Numbered from the stretch's first letter, positions 36,698 through 50,300 are shown. The stretch is DNA of 64,000 bases from Anseranas semipalmata (GCA_013399115.1 VXAA01006092.1:224167-288166); one strand, 5' to 3'. Numbers and translations are program-made. The notes: a model not told the origin generated them from the letters alone.

Positions 36698-39600
36698 TAA
36701 ACAAAATCGTTGCTTCTTACAAAAAAGTGAAAGGTAAAATGAAAACCACAACCAAAAGTTGACATGAGAGAAAGACCTGGAGACACCTGAGGGAGAGGAG
36801 GGAGGTGACAGAGATGGTTAAAGCCCTCATGAGAACTTTGGAGGCCACTAATTCTCTGTTCCAGCCTGTCAACATGTATTATGACAAGGTGATCTTGGAA
36901 ATCTCTGGGTCTAAGTGGAAATCTTGCTTTATGGAAATGCTTACATGTGTTTGTGAGATGAGCTGGATTTGAAAATATTCAAGCTTCTTTAGGAGCATAA
37001 GCTTTGCTGATAGTCAGGCTCAGCTTCTGGGTATTTAGCCTTGTGAGGTTGTCATATATGATATTTTGTGACCATTGCAATGTAGCACTGTCATGTCATG
37101 TTAGATGACTTAACAGAATTGAAAAAATGGAGAATTGACAACACAAACTGCACCAAATATTTGCAGTGAAATGTAGAAGCAGCAGAATGTATGGGCCTTA
37201 CCATCTTCCACTTTTGAACTGGCCTGTGAAGTTGTACAGTAACAATATAACAACAGTGAATATCTCTAGAAAATTTGTGTGTGCTGTAACTATCTATCGC
37301 ATATGCTGAAGAGTTTGTGATTTCCTGCTTTTCTCTGGAAATACCTGATGTCTTTCCATGCACTGTCTTGGCTTGCAGAGAGTACGTAGATCAGCCAGTC
37401 CTTGCTGCCACATCTATAGTAAGCTGTCCATATAATCCTGCTACTTAAAAGATGTACGTCCCAACTCCTGTGTGTGTCTCAACATTATGTGCATAGCAAG
37501 ACTTTTTCCTCAGTTCCTCTCTTCCCCCTGCAGTATTTTCTGAGATGGCACAGCCTTTATTGTTCTGTACAGCTAAGATGACTGTTGCTGCATTTGGTGC
37601 AAACTGAATTCTACTGAAACCTCTTCTAGTGGCTTTTCACTGTAGGGCCTTGTGTGAATCACTGAGATGGGCAGATAAATAGAGTGAATAAAAATGATCA
37701 GCTATTTAGCAGAAACTTGAAAGTCAGTCATCCTAGGAAGCTTGTGAGTCAAACAATATTGTCCAGAATGAGCAGATTGCTAATTTGGATAGCTTTCCAT
37801 TTTCCGTGTTTTTAGATGGAGTTTGATCAATAAGCTGTGAGAAGCCAGCAGTCTGGGGAATGAATGTTAAGTGTTCGTGTGAGTCTCTCACTACTGTACT
37901 TTTTTCATCAGCCTGTCCTGGGTGTAAGTGATGTAGAAATGACTCCAATTTCATGCACTTTCTGGAGAGGAAGGGGAAGGAAAAAAGAGGTCAGTGTAAT
38001 AGGTATCCGGCAGTACATACAGTCTCTCTCAGAAGAATAAGAGCATTGGTACGGGGAGAGAGAAAGAAAGAGAGGGATGGAGCATGTTTACGGCATTTCA
38101 CGTAGAAGAGTACCAGAAGGGAAGAGGGAAAAGCAGAGTGTCAGATATAAGAAGAAGTGATCACAAGCACAAAGGAATTTATATTCAAATATTTAAGCAT
38201 TCTTGAAAGGATGCTCGGAGCAGAAATTTCTTTTCTCTGCTCCCCATGTAGAAATGACTTTAACACTCAGCCAGATGCTAATGCAAAGTGACTCAAGCTA
38301 TTCCTCGCAAGCATAGCTAAATTGCCGTTATTTGTTAAGCGCATTGAATTCAGCTGTGGATACAGCAGTTGGTTGCATTCAGAAAGCATCTGTACCCTTT
38401 TTTTTTCCTCTTTTTTTTTTTTTTAATCCTCCAAAGCAGAGACAACTCTACCTATCTCCCCCCTCTCCTCCCTTGTGCTGGCTGGGAATTGTCAAGTGAC
38501 AACCGACCAAATCCTTTTGGACAGGAAGCCTTCATCCTGAGTTCTATATACTTGCAAAGCAGGCCTTGTGGTTGGATCAGGAAGCCCATTAAAAGCACTT
38601 TGATGGTATGGAAATTCATCTTCATGAAGCACCCAGGCCCCTAAGCAGCATGCTGTTTAGCTGTGGTTACAGATCAGTCATTCACATCGGAGGGCAGTAA
38701 TTGTGCTGACGGCTTGTTCGGCAATGGAAGTACATAAAATAATCCCAGGCCCTCCACCATAGCATTGCGAGTTAATCTTCTTTAATACAGATCAGCTGTT
38801 GTTCTAACACATGACTTTATGCTGGCTCTAGTGACTCTGCACAGCCTTTTGATTAAGTAACAGGAGTGGAACCATCTGCATTCACTTTATTCTGTTACTT
38901 TCCTATTGTTGGGATTCTCCTTGCCCCTTCTGTTTTCACTTCTCACCCTCAACCCGGGTTGAAGTTTATTTTCCTCTCTAATTCATGCCTCCTGGTGGGC
39001 TTGTGGAGGGCAGGGAGGAGTCCTTTTACATGGTAGCAGGAAGAAAAAAATTGTCTGCTCAATTGAAAATTTCTCTAAAGCAACTGTAGGGTTGCTTGGG
39101 TTTTCTGATAAAATAAATGCCCAAACTTTCTCGGGGTGCACCTATTTTTTTGTTTATTTTATTTTATTTTATTTTAAAGTGGAGAGCGGGAATGACTGAA
39201 CCAAATCTGAGATCTCCTTGACTGTAATGGCATTTGGGTTGCTGGGGTGACCACTTAAGCCAATAAGCACTAGTTAAGAAGTTGCACTTCCTAACTTGTT
39301 GTAGGGTCTCCTGAACTGTCTCTCGCATCTGATCCAACAGAGGAAAAGGAGGAGGCTGTGAGGTTTCAGCACCTGTTCTCCTTTCCCATACATGATCTTG
39401 GCCATCCACTGACTAGCCAGCTGTGAAGTTCAGGTCCAGACAAACACCCCAACTTCTCTAAAGTTTGTGGCTGTTTGACCGAGGAAGTTGACTTAAAGTT
39501 TTCTCTCTTGCAAAGAGCAGGATTTGAGAGGAAGGCAAGTGTTGCCATTTTGAATTAAATTTGATTCTGTTTTTCCCTGTTTTCAAGGAGAGGAAAAAGA

Positions 39601-41313
39601 GGTAGTTGGGAAGGTTGGTAGTGAGAAATAGAACTGCTGCCATGTTACCACTGAGGGTTTCCTTTCAGAAGCTCAGGGTCCCACCAGGGCAGCCCCCGAG
39701 CTTCTGGGATGTTATGTTTGCTCACTGGTTGGTTGCTGACAGTGAGATTTTGGGGTGGGGGACAGAATTAAAAGAGCTAAAGCAGCTGTGTGGACATGGA
39801 CTTATTTATACTTAGAAGTGCACATTACATCGATACTCGTGTAGAAGATCGCTCTCCTAACCTTCAGAGTGATCTCAGTCTTTATATGCAACAAGTACTG
39901 GTCTGGGGCTATCCCAAGTTTTCCTCCCTTTGCTGCAGTGGCTAGGGTAGCTAGGGAGAGTTATGGTTCTCTGAGACCTCTTGTTTTTTGTTGCATTAAT
40001 TGCTATTGCAGCCTACCAATGAAGGTAGGTCCTTTATACCTCTGAACATGTAAGTTAGACTATCAGTAGGGATTTATCCGTGGGGATGACTGGGCAGGCT
40101 CAGGACTGGAAATCACATTTGGGAGTCTGTTAAAGCTCTTGAGGCTTTTCTCCACACACGTACATGACTTGTTATCTAGCTCCTGTTCCCAGATGGGTTG
40201 ATCCCTGTGGACAGCCAGACCGACCAGCTGTAAGGCAGTAGTCAGACAGGAATTCTGTAGAACTGGAGAGACACTGTAAAAAAGGAATCATAAATGAGAA
40301 AAGATTTTCAAAAATGGCTAGGATGATTTGTGTGAGTCACTTTATGGGCATCCAACTTGGACCATCTTGAGGGATTTGATTTTCAGAGGATTACAGTAAA
40401 AGCCATGAACATCATGATGAACATGGATTTTACTAAAACCTATTTTAATTGCAAATGCAATAAAACATATTTTTACTTTACTTTTCTTGGAAACACTTCT
40501 GTGTATAAATGAGAAGTGTGTGTGTATGTTTTTCTGGTTTCTTGGAAACCCAGGAGCATAGTTTTATTTGTAATTGTCATCTACAGTTAATTATAGCTTG
40601 ATATGTACTATACATAAACAATGTTACCTATTATACATGTAGCTGAGAGCACAGATTGTCATCTAGTGCAAACACCACGATAGGCAGCATCAGAAAGTGG
40701 ACTCTGTTCTATTTGCTTGGCCCCAAAACTGCATGTTCCTCTGCAAATGACATACACAAACACAAAGAACCAGCATGTGTGTGCATGCATACAAACCTGC
40801 AGCACGCTCTTGCACAGATACACAGCACAAACATGCACAAAGCTCGCCAGTGATTTTCTGACTATAGACAGTTTCAAACATTCGTGTATGCACCCGGGTA
40901 ACTAAAATAGGAGGGAAGGGGAGATGCAAGCAGGTAGCTGAGCTCGTGTCTGCATACGCTGGTACACACACAGGTATTGGCTTCTGAATGCTGGAGCCTG
41001 CTGCTAAAGGCACAGGCAGCTGACATGGCTGTGTGAGTACACACAGCCACGCAAGCATTTTGAACGTGCACGAACGCTCATAGCACACTGAGACAAGTGC
41101 ATCCGAATACATAGACATCCCATGCTGAAGTGTTGCTTAACCTGCGATAGAAATTCTCTTCGTTACTGGGAGGAGTGTGCCCTTCTAAAAGGCTCTGACA
41201 TGTACTTGTCTGCTGGGCTGTAACTAAAGAGCTATTTGTAACAATATTTATTCCAGCTTTGTAAGCAGGAGCCTATTTATTACCCGTGCTTATGGAACAC
41301 CAGGTTCAGGATG

Positions 41314-41388
41314 CCTTCCCTCCCGTTCCCACCCACCCGCCTCCCACCACCCTTCCCACTCCCACCCCCACCTCTCCCTCTTCCCCTT
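41314..41388. repeat. C-rich pyrimidine tract, quadruplex-forming on - strand
   Basis: About 75 bases contain at least twelve runs of three or more C, mostly separated by one to four bases. The minus strand is therefore a dense series of G3+ runs with short loops, well above the four needed for a G-quadruplex; the + strand could form an i-motif. Confidence 0.75.
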
Positions 41389-42929
41389 AAGAGAGTGCCA
41401 AACGTGAAATGACAGTGACCAATGTTGACTTAATGTGGATGTTTAATAATGAAAAAAGTGTGTCAGTTCCAGCGTTAGTTACAAATGGCAGTAAGTATAT
41501 CGGGTGGCAGCCCTGTAATAATTTTACATCCATCATTCCTTCCTGATGCCTCGCTGGCTGCCTGATGGATGGGGATAGCAGAGTTAACTCTTAAGAAACT
41601 GCTGTGATCCGCTGAGCTGAAATGAATTCTGTCCCTGCTCTCCCCTCGGGGAGGAGGGGGATATTAAGAATCTCAAACCGCAGATCCTGCTGTCTTTGAG
41701 AAATAAAACACTACAGCTCACTTTACTAAAGGCATAAGGAGGAGCTGTTTTAACACATGGGATTTAAATTTCTCTTACAGTAGAGAATTTTACTTCAATA
41801 ACAGATATTTTTTTTTATTCCCCTAATGGTTAAATTTGAAGAAGAAAGTTGAGAAAAAAATGGAGGGAAGAAGGGCAGAGAGGAGAAGAAAAAGGAAGGG
41901 TTGGTAAAACCGAGTCTGACCCAGTGCTTGCTGCAGACACTGAAAGTCTGTGGGTCAGACTAGAGTGCGTACGTTGCAATGACTGCAACTGCGGAGAATG
42001 GGACCTGGTGCAAGCTGGGTTCCCCAAACGGGAGAAACCCCCTGGAAGTAAGTCCAGAGGTGCAGTACAAACATCATAAACCAAATCACTGTAAAAGTTA
42101 AAACCTGCCCATTTTCATATTCTCTGCAGTATTTTACTGGTAAAATACTTTAGCATTTCCAGTGACTAGCAGAGGCTGTATTACCCACAGACATTACATA
42201 CACACACATTTATCCCTGCACGTTCAGTAGACTGCTAATATGTATGTCCTGTAATTTGTAGCCCGCTCTATTCCTCACTGGCCTGTAAAACACTAGGAAA
42301 GATGATCAGCGTGATGTTTTTGTTCTCTTCTCGCAGTGTGAGAAGAGATCCTCCTTGTGTTTGGAATAATTATTATACAATGTGGGGACCAGGGATATCT
42401 TGTGGACAGTGGACTGATACAGGCTCTAAATCACCCTACAACACAAAAGTTAATATATTATCCTGACAATTGTACGTCCACTTCTTATTCCTCTTTTCCC
42501 TACCCTCTTCCTAATTTTGTCGTACTGAGTTTCTTTGCCAACAGAAATTCTTGTATGTGGGTTGCAGTCCTCTTTGTTAATGCTATCAACACAGAGCAGT
42601 TTTCAAAAAGCACAACAACAAGGCAAGCAGGTATTATGTCATCACCCATCCATCACCCTGTATGTCAGCCTTTCAATAAGTCCAATCAGCAGTCTCAACA
42701 GGATCGTCCATATTAAAGAAGTCTTCTATTCAACAGGGCTACTGTATGCATTGTAATTTCTCCCGAAATTTCTCTCAAATTTAGTTAAAAACACATGTCA
42801 AGTTTGCACACTGCAAAGATCAAAATTGTTTTTGTCCAGCATTGGTAAGTAAGCATTAAACATTTTGATTTGCTTCAGCCGAAAGTTTATTCTTTTTTCT
42901 CCCTCCCCCCCCCCGCCACACACTTGTTT

Positions 42930-42939
42930 NNNNNNNNNN
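42930..42939. other. Assembly gap (10 N) inside poly-C
   Basis: Ten N bases are flanked on the left by a C-rich block and on the right by thirteen C. The gap probably marks an unresolved homopolymer and its true length is unknown. Confidence 0.95.
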
Positions 42940-44229
42940 CCCCCCCCCCCCCTTTTGTTTTTGCCATTTGCTTTGTGGAGCTTGTGTATATTTATATTTA
43001 CAGCCTCTGCATTTAATGGCCACATGCCTTATTTTCACAGATGGCCAGTGGAAGACTTCCCCTCCCCCCTTTTCTTTTAGTAAAGCCTGCTTTTGGTTTT
43101 GCTACTTTTGTCACAGTGCCACTACTCTCAGTTAGCAAGTGCCTACGCATGGGAGGGAGAGATTCTGCAGTGAGGATTTTCTTAATTCCCCCAACAATTT
43201 TACCTCTATTTTAAAACGCCCTTTCTTTTCCCTGATTGACCATCATCTACTAAATGTCCAGATATAATTTTCAAAGGAAAATTAAGTGTGCGTGCGTGTG
43301 TGTGTTTAGTACATCGTTATGGTGGGGATGCATGGGCAGGGTTAGCTAATAAAAAATGAAACATACAGAGGGAAGGACAAATGCTGCCCACAGATGTGCG
43401 CGTGAAACTCCCACAGAAGTCAAGGGAGAAGGGCATGTAGGAGCAAGGGAAGAACCCTGGATCCTTGCAGTTGTTGAAGTCTGAATGAGAATGTAAGTCT
43501 TCCTTCACTCCAAAGAGCAAAGACTGGAAGTGTTCACATCCTGGTGTGGATAAGTGAGGACTGCAGCTGTTTATACCTCAGTGGAAATTTTATTAAGCCC
43601 AATAAAAATGGATCAACTTCCTCCTGAAAAAAAAAAAAATCATACAGCTGATTTGAGTTCTTGTTACTTCTTTTGAGCTTTTTGAGTCTTTGGGTTTAAG
43701 TTCTAAGCTTTGCCCTACAGCCATGAAAGCTAATTACTTCCTGAGATCTTGTTGTTATTTTTACATAATCACATGCCCCCAGTAGCTAGGGCTTTAAGCA
43801 CATTCATGGGCACCAGCATCAGTGCAACACCTCTCTCCAGTGTAACAGAGGCAGATTCTTCTGTGAACCATGTCTACCAAGACCCCTGGGCAGCCAGCCT
43901 GTCCTGTTCTGCCAGTCCTAGCGTGCAGGTGCTCACTCAGCTGAGTGACAAACAGCCGCCAGTATGTTCTCAGGGTGCAGAACTTTACCTTTAGTAGTAT
44001 TGATGCTCATGGTGGGGAGTAGACAAACTAATAAGCCTTACTTCATGGCTGGGAAAATGTGGCAGTTTCTTTCTTAGAAGATAGACTAGATAGTGTGTCA
44101 ACTTCTTCATTAGGGATCAAAGAAACGTAAGCCAAGGTACTGCAGCCTTCACAATTTTAATACCTTCTAGGGAAAAATGAAAGAGAATAGTCTACATCTC
44201 TGTAATGCTACTGCGCAGATGACTCACCC

Positions 44230-44246
44230 ATTGTTTAATAAACAAT
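44230..44246. promoter_or_regulatory. Palindromic pair of SOX-type motifs
   Basis: ATTGTTTA and its exact reverse complement TAAACAAT flank a single A, giving a 17-bp palindrome with two inverted ATTGTT/AACAAT SOX cores. SoxD dimers are known to prefer paired HMG sites. Autoregulation is therefore possible but only inferred; TAAACA could also be a forkhead core. Confidence 0.35.
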
Positions 44247-44449
44247 TGCCAGGAAAGTAGAGACTGTGTTTTTGCTTTCTCTTTACATGTGTGCAGACCC
44301 TCTTTCTCAGGATATCCTGCATTGGTTGTGATTTTCATCTTACTTCATTTTTGGTGTACCACCTCTCTTCCCCGGTTAACCCTTCCGTGCCTCCCAGACC
44401 AGCTGTAGCATCTCTTTCTGACTTGCTGTGAAATCCTTCATTGTAATTT

Positions 44450-44590
44450 ACACAGCACATTTCATCCAGAGATCTGAAAACTCTTCACAATGGTGGGAAA
44501 ATGTCATGATCTCCACCCTGCTTAGTTTTGTGCAGAGCAACTGAACAATTCAGACAAACTTCCAGAGCATGTCAGCCCAGAAAGCAGTCT
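44450..44590 (-). mobile_element. MIR-type SINE remnant (antisense)
   Basis: The blocks 'cacagcacatttcatccag', 'agatctgaaaactcttcac', 'aatggtgggaaaatgtcatg' and then 'agagcaactgaacaattcag' match the reverse complement of long amniote MIR copies (CTTTACAAAGGTGGGTAAA, TATCATTATCCCC, CACAGAGAAGTTAAGT). Confidence 0.5.
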
Positions 44591-44949
44591 AGATGAGAAA
44601 GTGGGTCATGTAACTCTTAACCTATTTGCAATCAGCGGATTACAGCTAGATTTGGTTGAGGTCGATGCCTATGCCTGCACTGTAAAAACTTTTATAGGAA
44701 GCAGGCAGTGTCTCATCATTCTGCTTTGCTTTTGCTTTTGCTTTCCTTCTGTTTCTTCCTTAAAGAAACGGGTTGATTCAACCCTATCTGCATTTTCATT
44801 ACGCTATCTCGCAGAGCTCATAACCAAAGAAAAGGAGGACCTCAGCATCCTAATTTCATGTAGAATTGCCGTTTTCTGTAAGTTTGTTTCCAAGTCAAAT
44901 ACTATATTTTGCCAAGGAAATAATTCTTCCTAGAATGAAGAATTACAAA

Positions 44950-44968
44950 ATATATATATATATATATT
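44950..44968. repeat. (TA)n microsatellite
   Basis: About nine TA dinucleotides in a row. Confidence 0.9.
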
Positions 44969-46019
44969 AGGGAGCTGCCTATATACCCTTAGAGCTGCCA
45001 ATTTATTGAGCGTTTTTTCCCTTTTATTTCAGTTGACTCTGTCTTGCTGTGAAAGGTACTGATTTGGGAGCTCTTAGAAACCAAAGACCTATGTCCAACA
45101 ATGTATGGCAAAGAAAATGGCTATACAAATTTCAGCAAATTCTCCCTGTGATTGGGTGTCTGTTCCCAAGAGGAGAGTGGTTAAGTGCCTGGGCCTGCTC
45201 AATTCCTCTGATTTTTTTTTTTTTCCTGTAATGTCTAATAGGTCACCTCTCTGTGGAGTCCATATAGCACTTCATATAGATTACAAATCAGATACAGTGA
45301 TTTTCAGGCGGTATTGAACCACTCTGGATTTGAATATATACCCTAAACCAAAATATGTCATTCCTTTAGCAAGCGATGTAGCCCCAATTAAGACTGAATG
45401 AAATAATTCTGAAACAAGTACCATAAAATCAGGAAGAGCTACAAATAAGGAAAGTTATTTTCTTTCTTCTAATGCTGCTTTTAGGTTCTGTGGGTGGATT
45501 ATTCCATGAAAAAGAGAGATTTCAGATAAGGAAGACTGAAAGAGCTGAGGGGGTGGTGAATGCATTGTTTCTTCATACTCAACTTTGATGCAACAACAAC
45601 AACAAAAAAATCTCCCAAATGATAAATTGCTGAGACATTATAAATAATCTTTCATCTTCTTTGGTGGTCCACAGAGTTTATGTAATTGGAAGGCTAAAAC
45701 CCTTCTTTGTTGTTTCTTCCCTTTTCATTAGTACAGTAGAAGACTATAAAATTGTGCAGCCAGAAGGGGTTTAACAATTACTGAGTCAACATTTGAAAGT
45801 CTCACTCTATTTTATCATTTCATGCATGTGCTTTTTATGAGTTTTACAGCCCTGCAAGCGTTACTTAAGCAAGGTCCATTGTAATGGTGGATCTGTAACT
45901 GCTCTTATTTTATTTTGCTTTCCCTAGAAACATGTGCCATCAGCAAGAATCACAATTCCACACACACAAAGAAATGAGAAGCTCAAGGTTACAATTTTTA
46001 GATAAGATTCAGGAGTGCT

Positions 46020-46190
46020 AGTTTCAGTTCCTAAAACCACCAGACTTGCTGTGGAACCTTTGGCAATTCATTTAATATGTGACTCAGTTTCCCATCTGGT
46101 AAACAGGGATAATAGTACTGCTTTTCTTCTTGAGATTGTATGGCTAAATTCACTGATGAGTGCAAAACTCTTGGGCAATGTGATCTGTTA
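46020..46190 (+). mobile_element. MIR-type SINE remnant
   Basis: The blocks 'gctgtggaacctttggcaat', 'gactcagtttcccatctg', 'gtaaacagggataatagta' follow MIR (GTGTGACCTTGGGCAAGT, CCTCAGTTTCCTCATCTG, TAAAATGGGGATAATA). A weaker 3' part extends to about 46190. Confidence 0.7.
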
Positions 46191-47369
46191 CACAGAAAAA
46201 CCTATATCTAAACAGAAGAACCTTCCAAAAAGAGCCTGAAATTTTCTTACAGCAATTATAGGTGTAACATGATCTGGATTGTAACATGGTTTGGACCTGG
46301 ACATAAGCAGTGTGCACAGTATGTATTTTGAAGGAGTGTGGCATTAATATGCAGGAGTAGAGCCTGAACTGCAAATAATTCATCATGTGCAGACTTCTGG
46401 GCACACCTCACAATACTGCCAGTGGTTCCTGTAAGTTCTTCCAGCTCTCTGTCACCCATAATGCCCACCTTCCTCCTGTTTTCCATATTTTGAAAGACAG
46501 CGGATGAAGATTTTGTAACACAAACTATTCCGATGCTTATTACTGCAAGAGGCAGAGGAATTGCACAGAAAGATTGGTTTGACAAAGTCTACATTCATAT
46601 CAGATATGTAGGATAAGACTCTTCACCTTTTGGGGGAGCTAAGAAAAATATCATAATGTTGAATGGATAACACCTGGCACCACCAGTGTGTCTGATAATT
46701 TAAGATGTTTTTCTGTAGTAAACAGAAGTGAACTTTCATTGCTGGATCATAGTCTAGCAGCTTATCTTCCCAGTACTTTAAGATTTTGTGCATATTGACC
46801 AAGGTTTGTGACTGAGTGGTTGATATTTACTGGGGCTTGCTGAGAGAAGACTTCTGCCTCAGCACCACAACCCACAATAGATGGTGCCACCAGGCTGGCT
46901 CAATAATGTAAGATAAAAACTAGCTTATCAAAACTCAGTCTATTTGAAAATACCACCTTTAGAGTTTAGATGTGAATTCCTCCCCCAGCGCAGGATGGTA
47001 AATAGCTGGATAAACTGCACTTAAGGTGGGTGAAATGGGACAGTGAAAAGGACAATAACAGGCAACCATCTGTTTCTTTTAACATGTTGACACCGAAGAG
47101 AACAAAGGTAGCAGGCACTCTGTCCGTCAGAGTGTTTGTAATTCTTAGGTGCAAGAACTGATGAGCAAGTTTCTCCTTGCAGTCCATATGTAACAGTGCT
47201 TGGCTCTCTCCAGTTTCTCTACAAACACATTTTTTAGCCTGGCCTTTCAGTTCACTTGGAAGAGGAAAGGCAGGAATGTGAAAAGATGTGCCTGAATGCT
47301 CCTCCTCTGGTTTTCTGCACTGGCTGTATCTCTGCAGGCATCAAGCTTAGAGGAAAAACATTCATATCA

Positions 47370-47394
47370 GGGGAAATGGGGGTAGGGTTAGGGG
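47370..47394 (+). repeat. G-quadruplex motif G4-N4-G5-N2-G3-N3-G4
   Basis: Four G runs of 4, 5, 3 and 4 are separated by loops of 4, 2 and 3 bases, so the motif fits the canonical intramolecular quadruplex pattern on the sense strand. The last two runs read TAGGGTTAGGGG, similar to telomere repeat, but only two units are present. A second G/A-rich block lies at about 47541-47560. Confidence 0.75.
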
Positions 47395-50300
47395 AGTAGA
47401 AAACTGAAGAGTGGACTGCTTCAGTAAAACTGCTAACCTTGAATTATGCAATCGGAAAAACAGTTCTTGCCAAAATACGATTCTAGCTGAGTTCAGAGTA
47501 CTGTCAGTGGTTGCCAAATACCCCAGCCAAAAGGATGTCTCCAGGAGGGGGAGGAGGGGTCCACTGCCATATGCCCGGCATTCGCAGCATTCTGGAAGAA
47601 TCGTGGAGTCCTTCAGGAGTGGAGGCGTGTGCGTGGTCTCAGGTGCGCCCTTGGCATTGTTACCCAGGTCCAACCCAAGACAGGGGTGGCGAGGTCAAAG
47701 GGGATTAGGTAGATGTGTCAGAATGTCTTTATTTTTCAGACCTTCCAAGGTTTTGATTCACGTTTGTGTAGTAGTGGGAGGAGTTCTGGCAAAGATTTCG
47801 GGCCGTTCTACATATGTTTTGACTCTTCTTGTTTTATGTTTCTTCCATGAAAGAGACTGCAACCAAGTTCTTGTCATTTTTAGATCAATGTTTTGTTAAA
47901 CTATGACAGCTATCCATGACAGAGAGCCAAGTAACTTTTGCAGCTGACCACAAAACTGAGTCTGACTTGTGGTGCTTAGTCATTTTATATATATATATAA
48001 TTTTTTTTTCTTCATGACACATTCCATGTGTGTATGTGTTTTTCTTTGTTCTTTTAAATACAATTAGAACATTGCTAGGAGCTGTGCTACAGATCCACAG
48101 ATCATTCTTCTCTAGCAGATTACTTTCTTTGATTAATGAAGTTTTAGAAACTTCTCATCACATTGTGGCTGTTGATGAAACCTGTCTGTTTGTACTTTGG
48201 ACAATTGGGCTATTGTGCGATTGCTCTCTACAGTATTACCTTCTCTGTTTTGCCAGTTAGAATTTTAGATGATCCAGACAAGGCTCTCACTGTCCCTACG
48301 GAGAATCTCTCCTGCAGTCCCACCAGAAATGACCATTAGGATAGTTTGTCTCAACATCTGCCGAACTTCTCCATAGAGGTTAAGGAGGAAAAAGATGTTT
48401 ATAAGATATCTATTCAGTCTTCCGGAGCCTGATCCAAAATTCAGGTATTTAGAAGAAAAAGAGTCACTTTATCTTGAACAAGAGCTCCCCATGTTTCTTT
48501 GCCTGCAAGAGCAGAAGCATTTCTTACTATTTGTTTCCCTTGCTTTATGCAGTGTGATTTTTAGCAGGTCTCACAAGCAAGTCTTTGCAGCACTTCCCTG
48601 GGTCTGGACCAGCCTTGCCTCTTCTTCCCAGCGCGACTGGGTCTAGGCTGCATTGGATGCCACTCATGCAATGATCATGGGATGAATAGCATTTTGTACC
48701 TTTGGGGTGTGGGGCAAACCTGAAAAGTAGGGATTATCCCTCTGGTTACTTTCTTGCAGCTTGTAAAACCTGCAAGCATGTAGACTTCCAGTCAGCTGAA
48801 TTCTATCCCCCCTTTCATTCTGTGCCTGGCAAAGCAAACAGTTGTGGAGCTTGATACAACGATTAAACTTGTTTCAGGCACAGACCAGCACACTATGGAG
48901 AGATGTGCTGCAGCCTCCTGAATTCCAGTACCGTGTCACAAGTGCTTTATTAACGTATGCTACATGTACTCCACCTGTTATCAGTGGATGGTACCACAGC
49001 TTGCTACTGTTTACACAGCTAAACCCAACACAGTGGAGTGGTGGCAGTTCTAAGAACGTGTAATTTGCTATCAAATTAAGGTAATGATGATAAATAGGTC
49101 CTCTTTTTGTAGAACCTTGAAGCCCTTGCGTATCTTTGTCTGAAGGTATTCAGCAAATTCTCCGAGATGAGGCTAGGCTAGCACTGCCAACAGGTTATTT
49201 GGGGAGGAGCAGATTTTTTTTCCTTTGTTTCTTTGGAGCTTCCATAAATACTTTCTCCATAAACTGAAAGGCTCTCCAGGAGAGCTAGCAAGATGCTTCT
49301 ATCAAATGGAAAGTAGTAACCCTTCAAGTGAGCACTTTCAAGCAAAACAACATGGGAGTGCTGCTTAGCCCCTTTCAGATATTTTATAATTTTAGAAGTG
49401 CTTTTGTACATCGGGATTGGGGAAAATCGGCTGCAGCATATTTTGTAGGAAGAGCGTAGGACAGGAAATCAGCACGCCGCTCACAAGCAAGCTGGGCTTT
49501 TGCATCCTGCCAGAGCCGCTGCAGTCTTTCTGTTTTCCTAATGCTGTTGCAGAGGTTTAGGAAAGAGCAGGCCTTAGGCTTATCTTTGCCTGATATTTTT
49601 TTTAACTTCAACATTTTTAAACACTAACACAGAAGAGTGCAGCTGGCCGTTTTGGCATCCTCTGTTTGAACAGCAACATTATGCAGAAGTTCTTTTTAAC
49701 TGCCACCTTACAGTTAGGGACTGAACTAGGTTATCATTCGGTATGTTTAAGCAGCAAGGAGTAAATTGGCACCCTGCTGAAAGGGGGTCTCCCTGCTCCC
49801 CTGTGTTTCAGCTGTCCAGAGAGCCACCTCCAAGCGCTGCAGCTCAGTGCAGCCCGTGGGCTCAGTGCCCGCCTGGCATCCTTTCCTTTCCCTTCTCTTC
49901 CCCTCTTCCATCATGCCTTTGCTCTCCCACTTCATCCGATGTGGCTGTACCTCAAAATGCAGAACTTTTCACAAGATGGATAGCAGTGGAGCATCTGTAG
50001 GCTTGTTAAGTCAAACTCTGATAAACGAGCCGTACCCAGTGCGTACCTTGCAGACAGCATGCCAGAGTATTCGCTGACCTTAAGACTCAATCAGATCATG
50101 TAGGGAGAGTGTGGTTCTGAATGTGACTGCCTCCGACTTCGACAGCTGCGCTTACTGCATAAAGAAAAAGCTGTTAAGCCTGTGCCCTTCGCGCTCTCAG
50201 CTCTGTTTCTCTAAGAGGTTTATACATGATTCAAGAAAAATCTGCAACAGAATAGCTCCCCTCCCCCGTGGTGTATGGAACAAGGGGAGATGTTCTTTTA

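Noticed and set aside
40740..41110. CA/TG-rich stretch as an expanded microsatellite
   Set aside because: The CA and TG words are scattered among unrelated bases with no constant period.
47383..47394. Interstitial telomere repeat
   Set aside because: Only TAGGGTTAGGGG is present, less than two full units, so it is kept only as part of a G-quadruplex motif.
47411..47899. 162-codon open frame on the + strand
   Set aside because: It has no recognisable domain, an Arg/Gly/Cys-rich low-complexity composition from the G-rich block, no splice or promoter context, and an overlapping 103-codon frame on the other strand.
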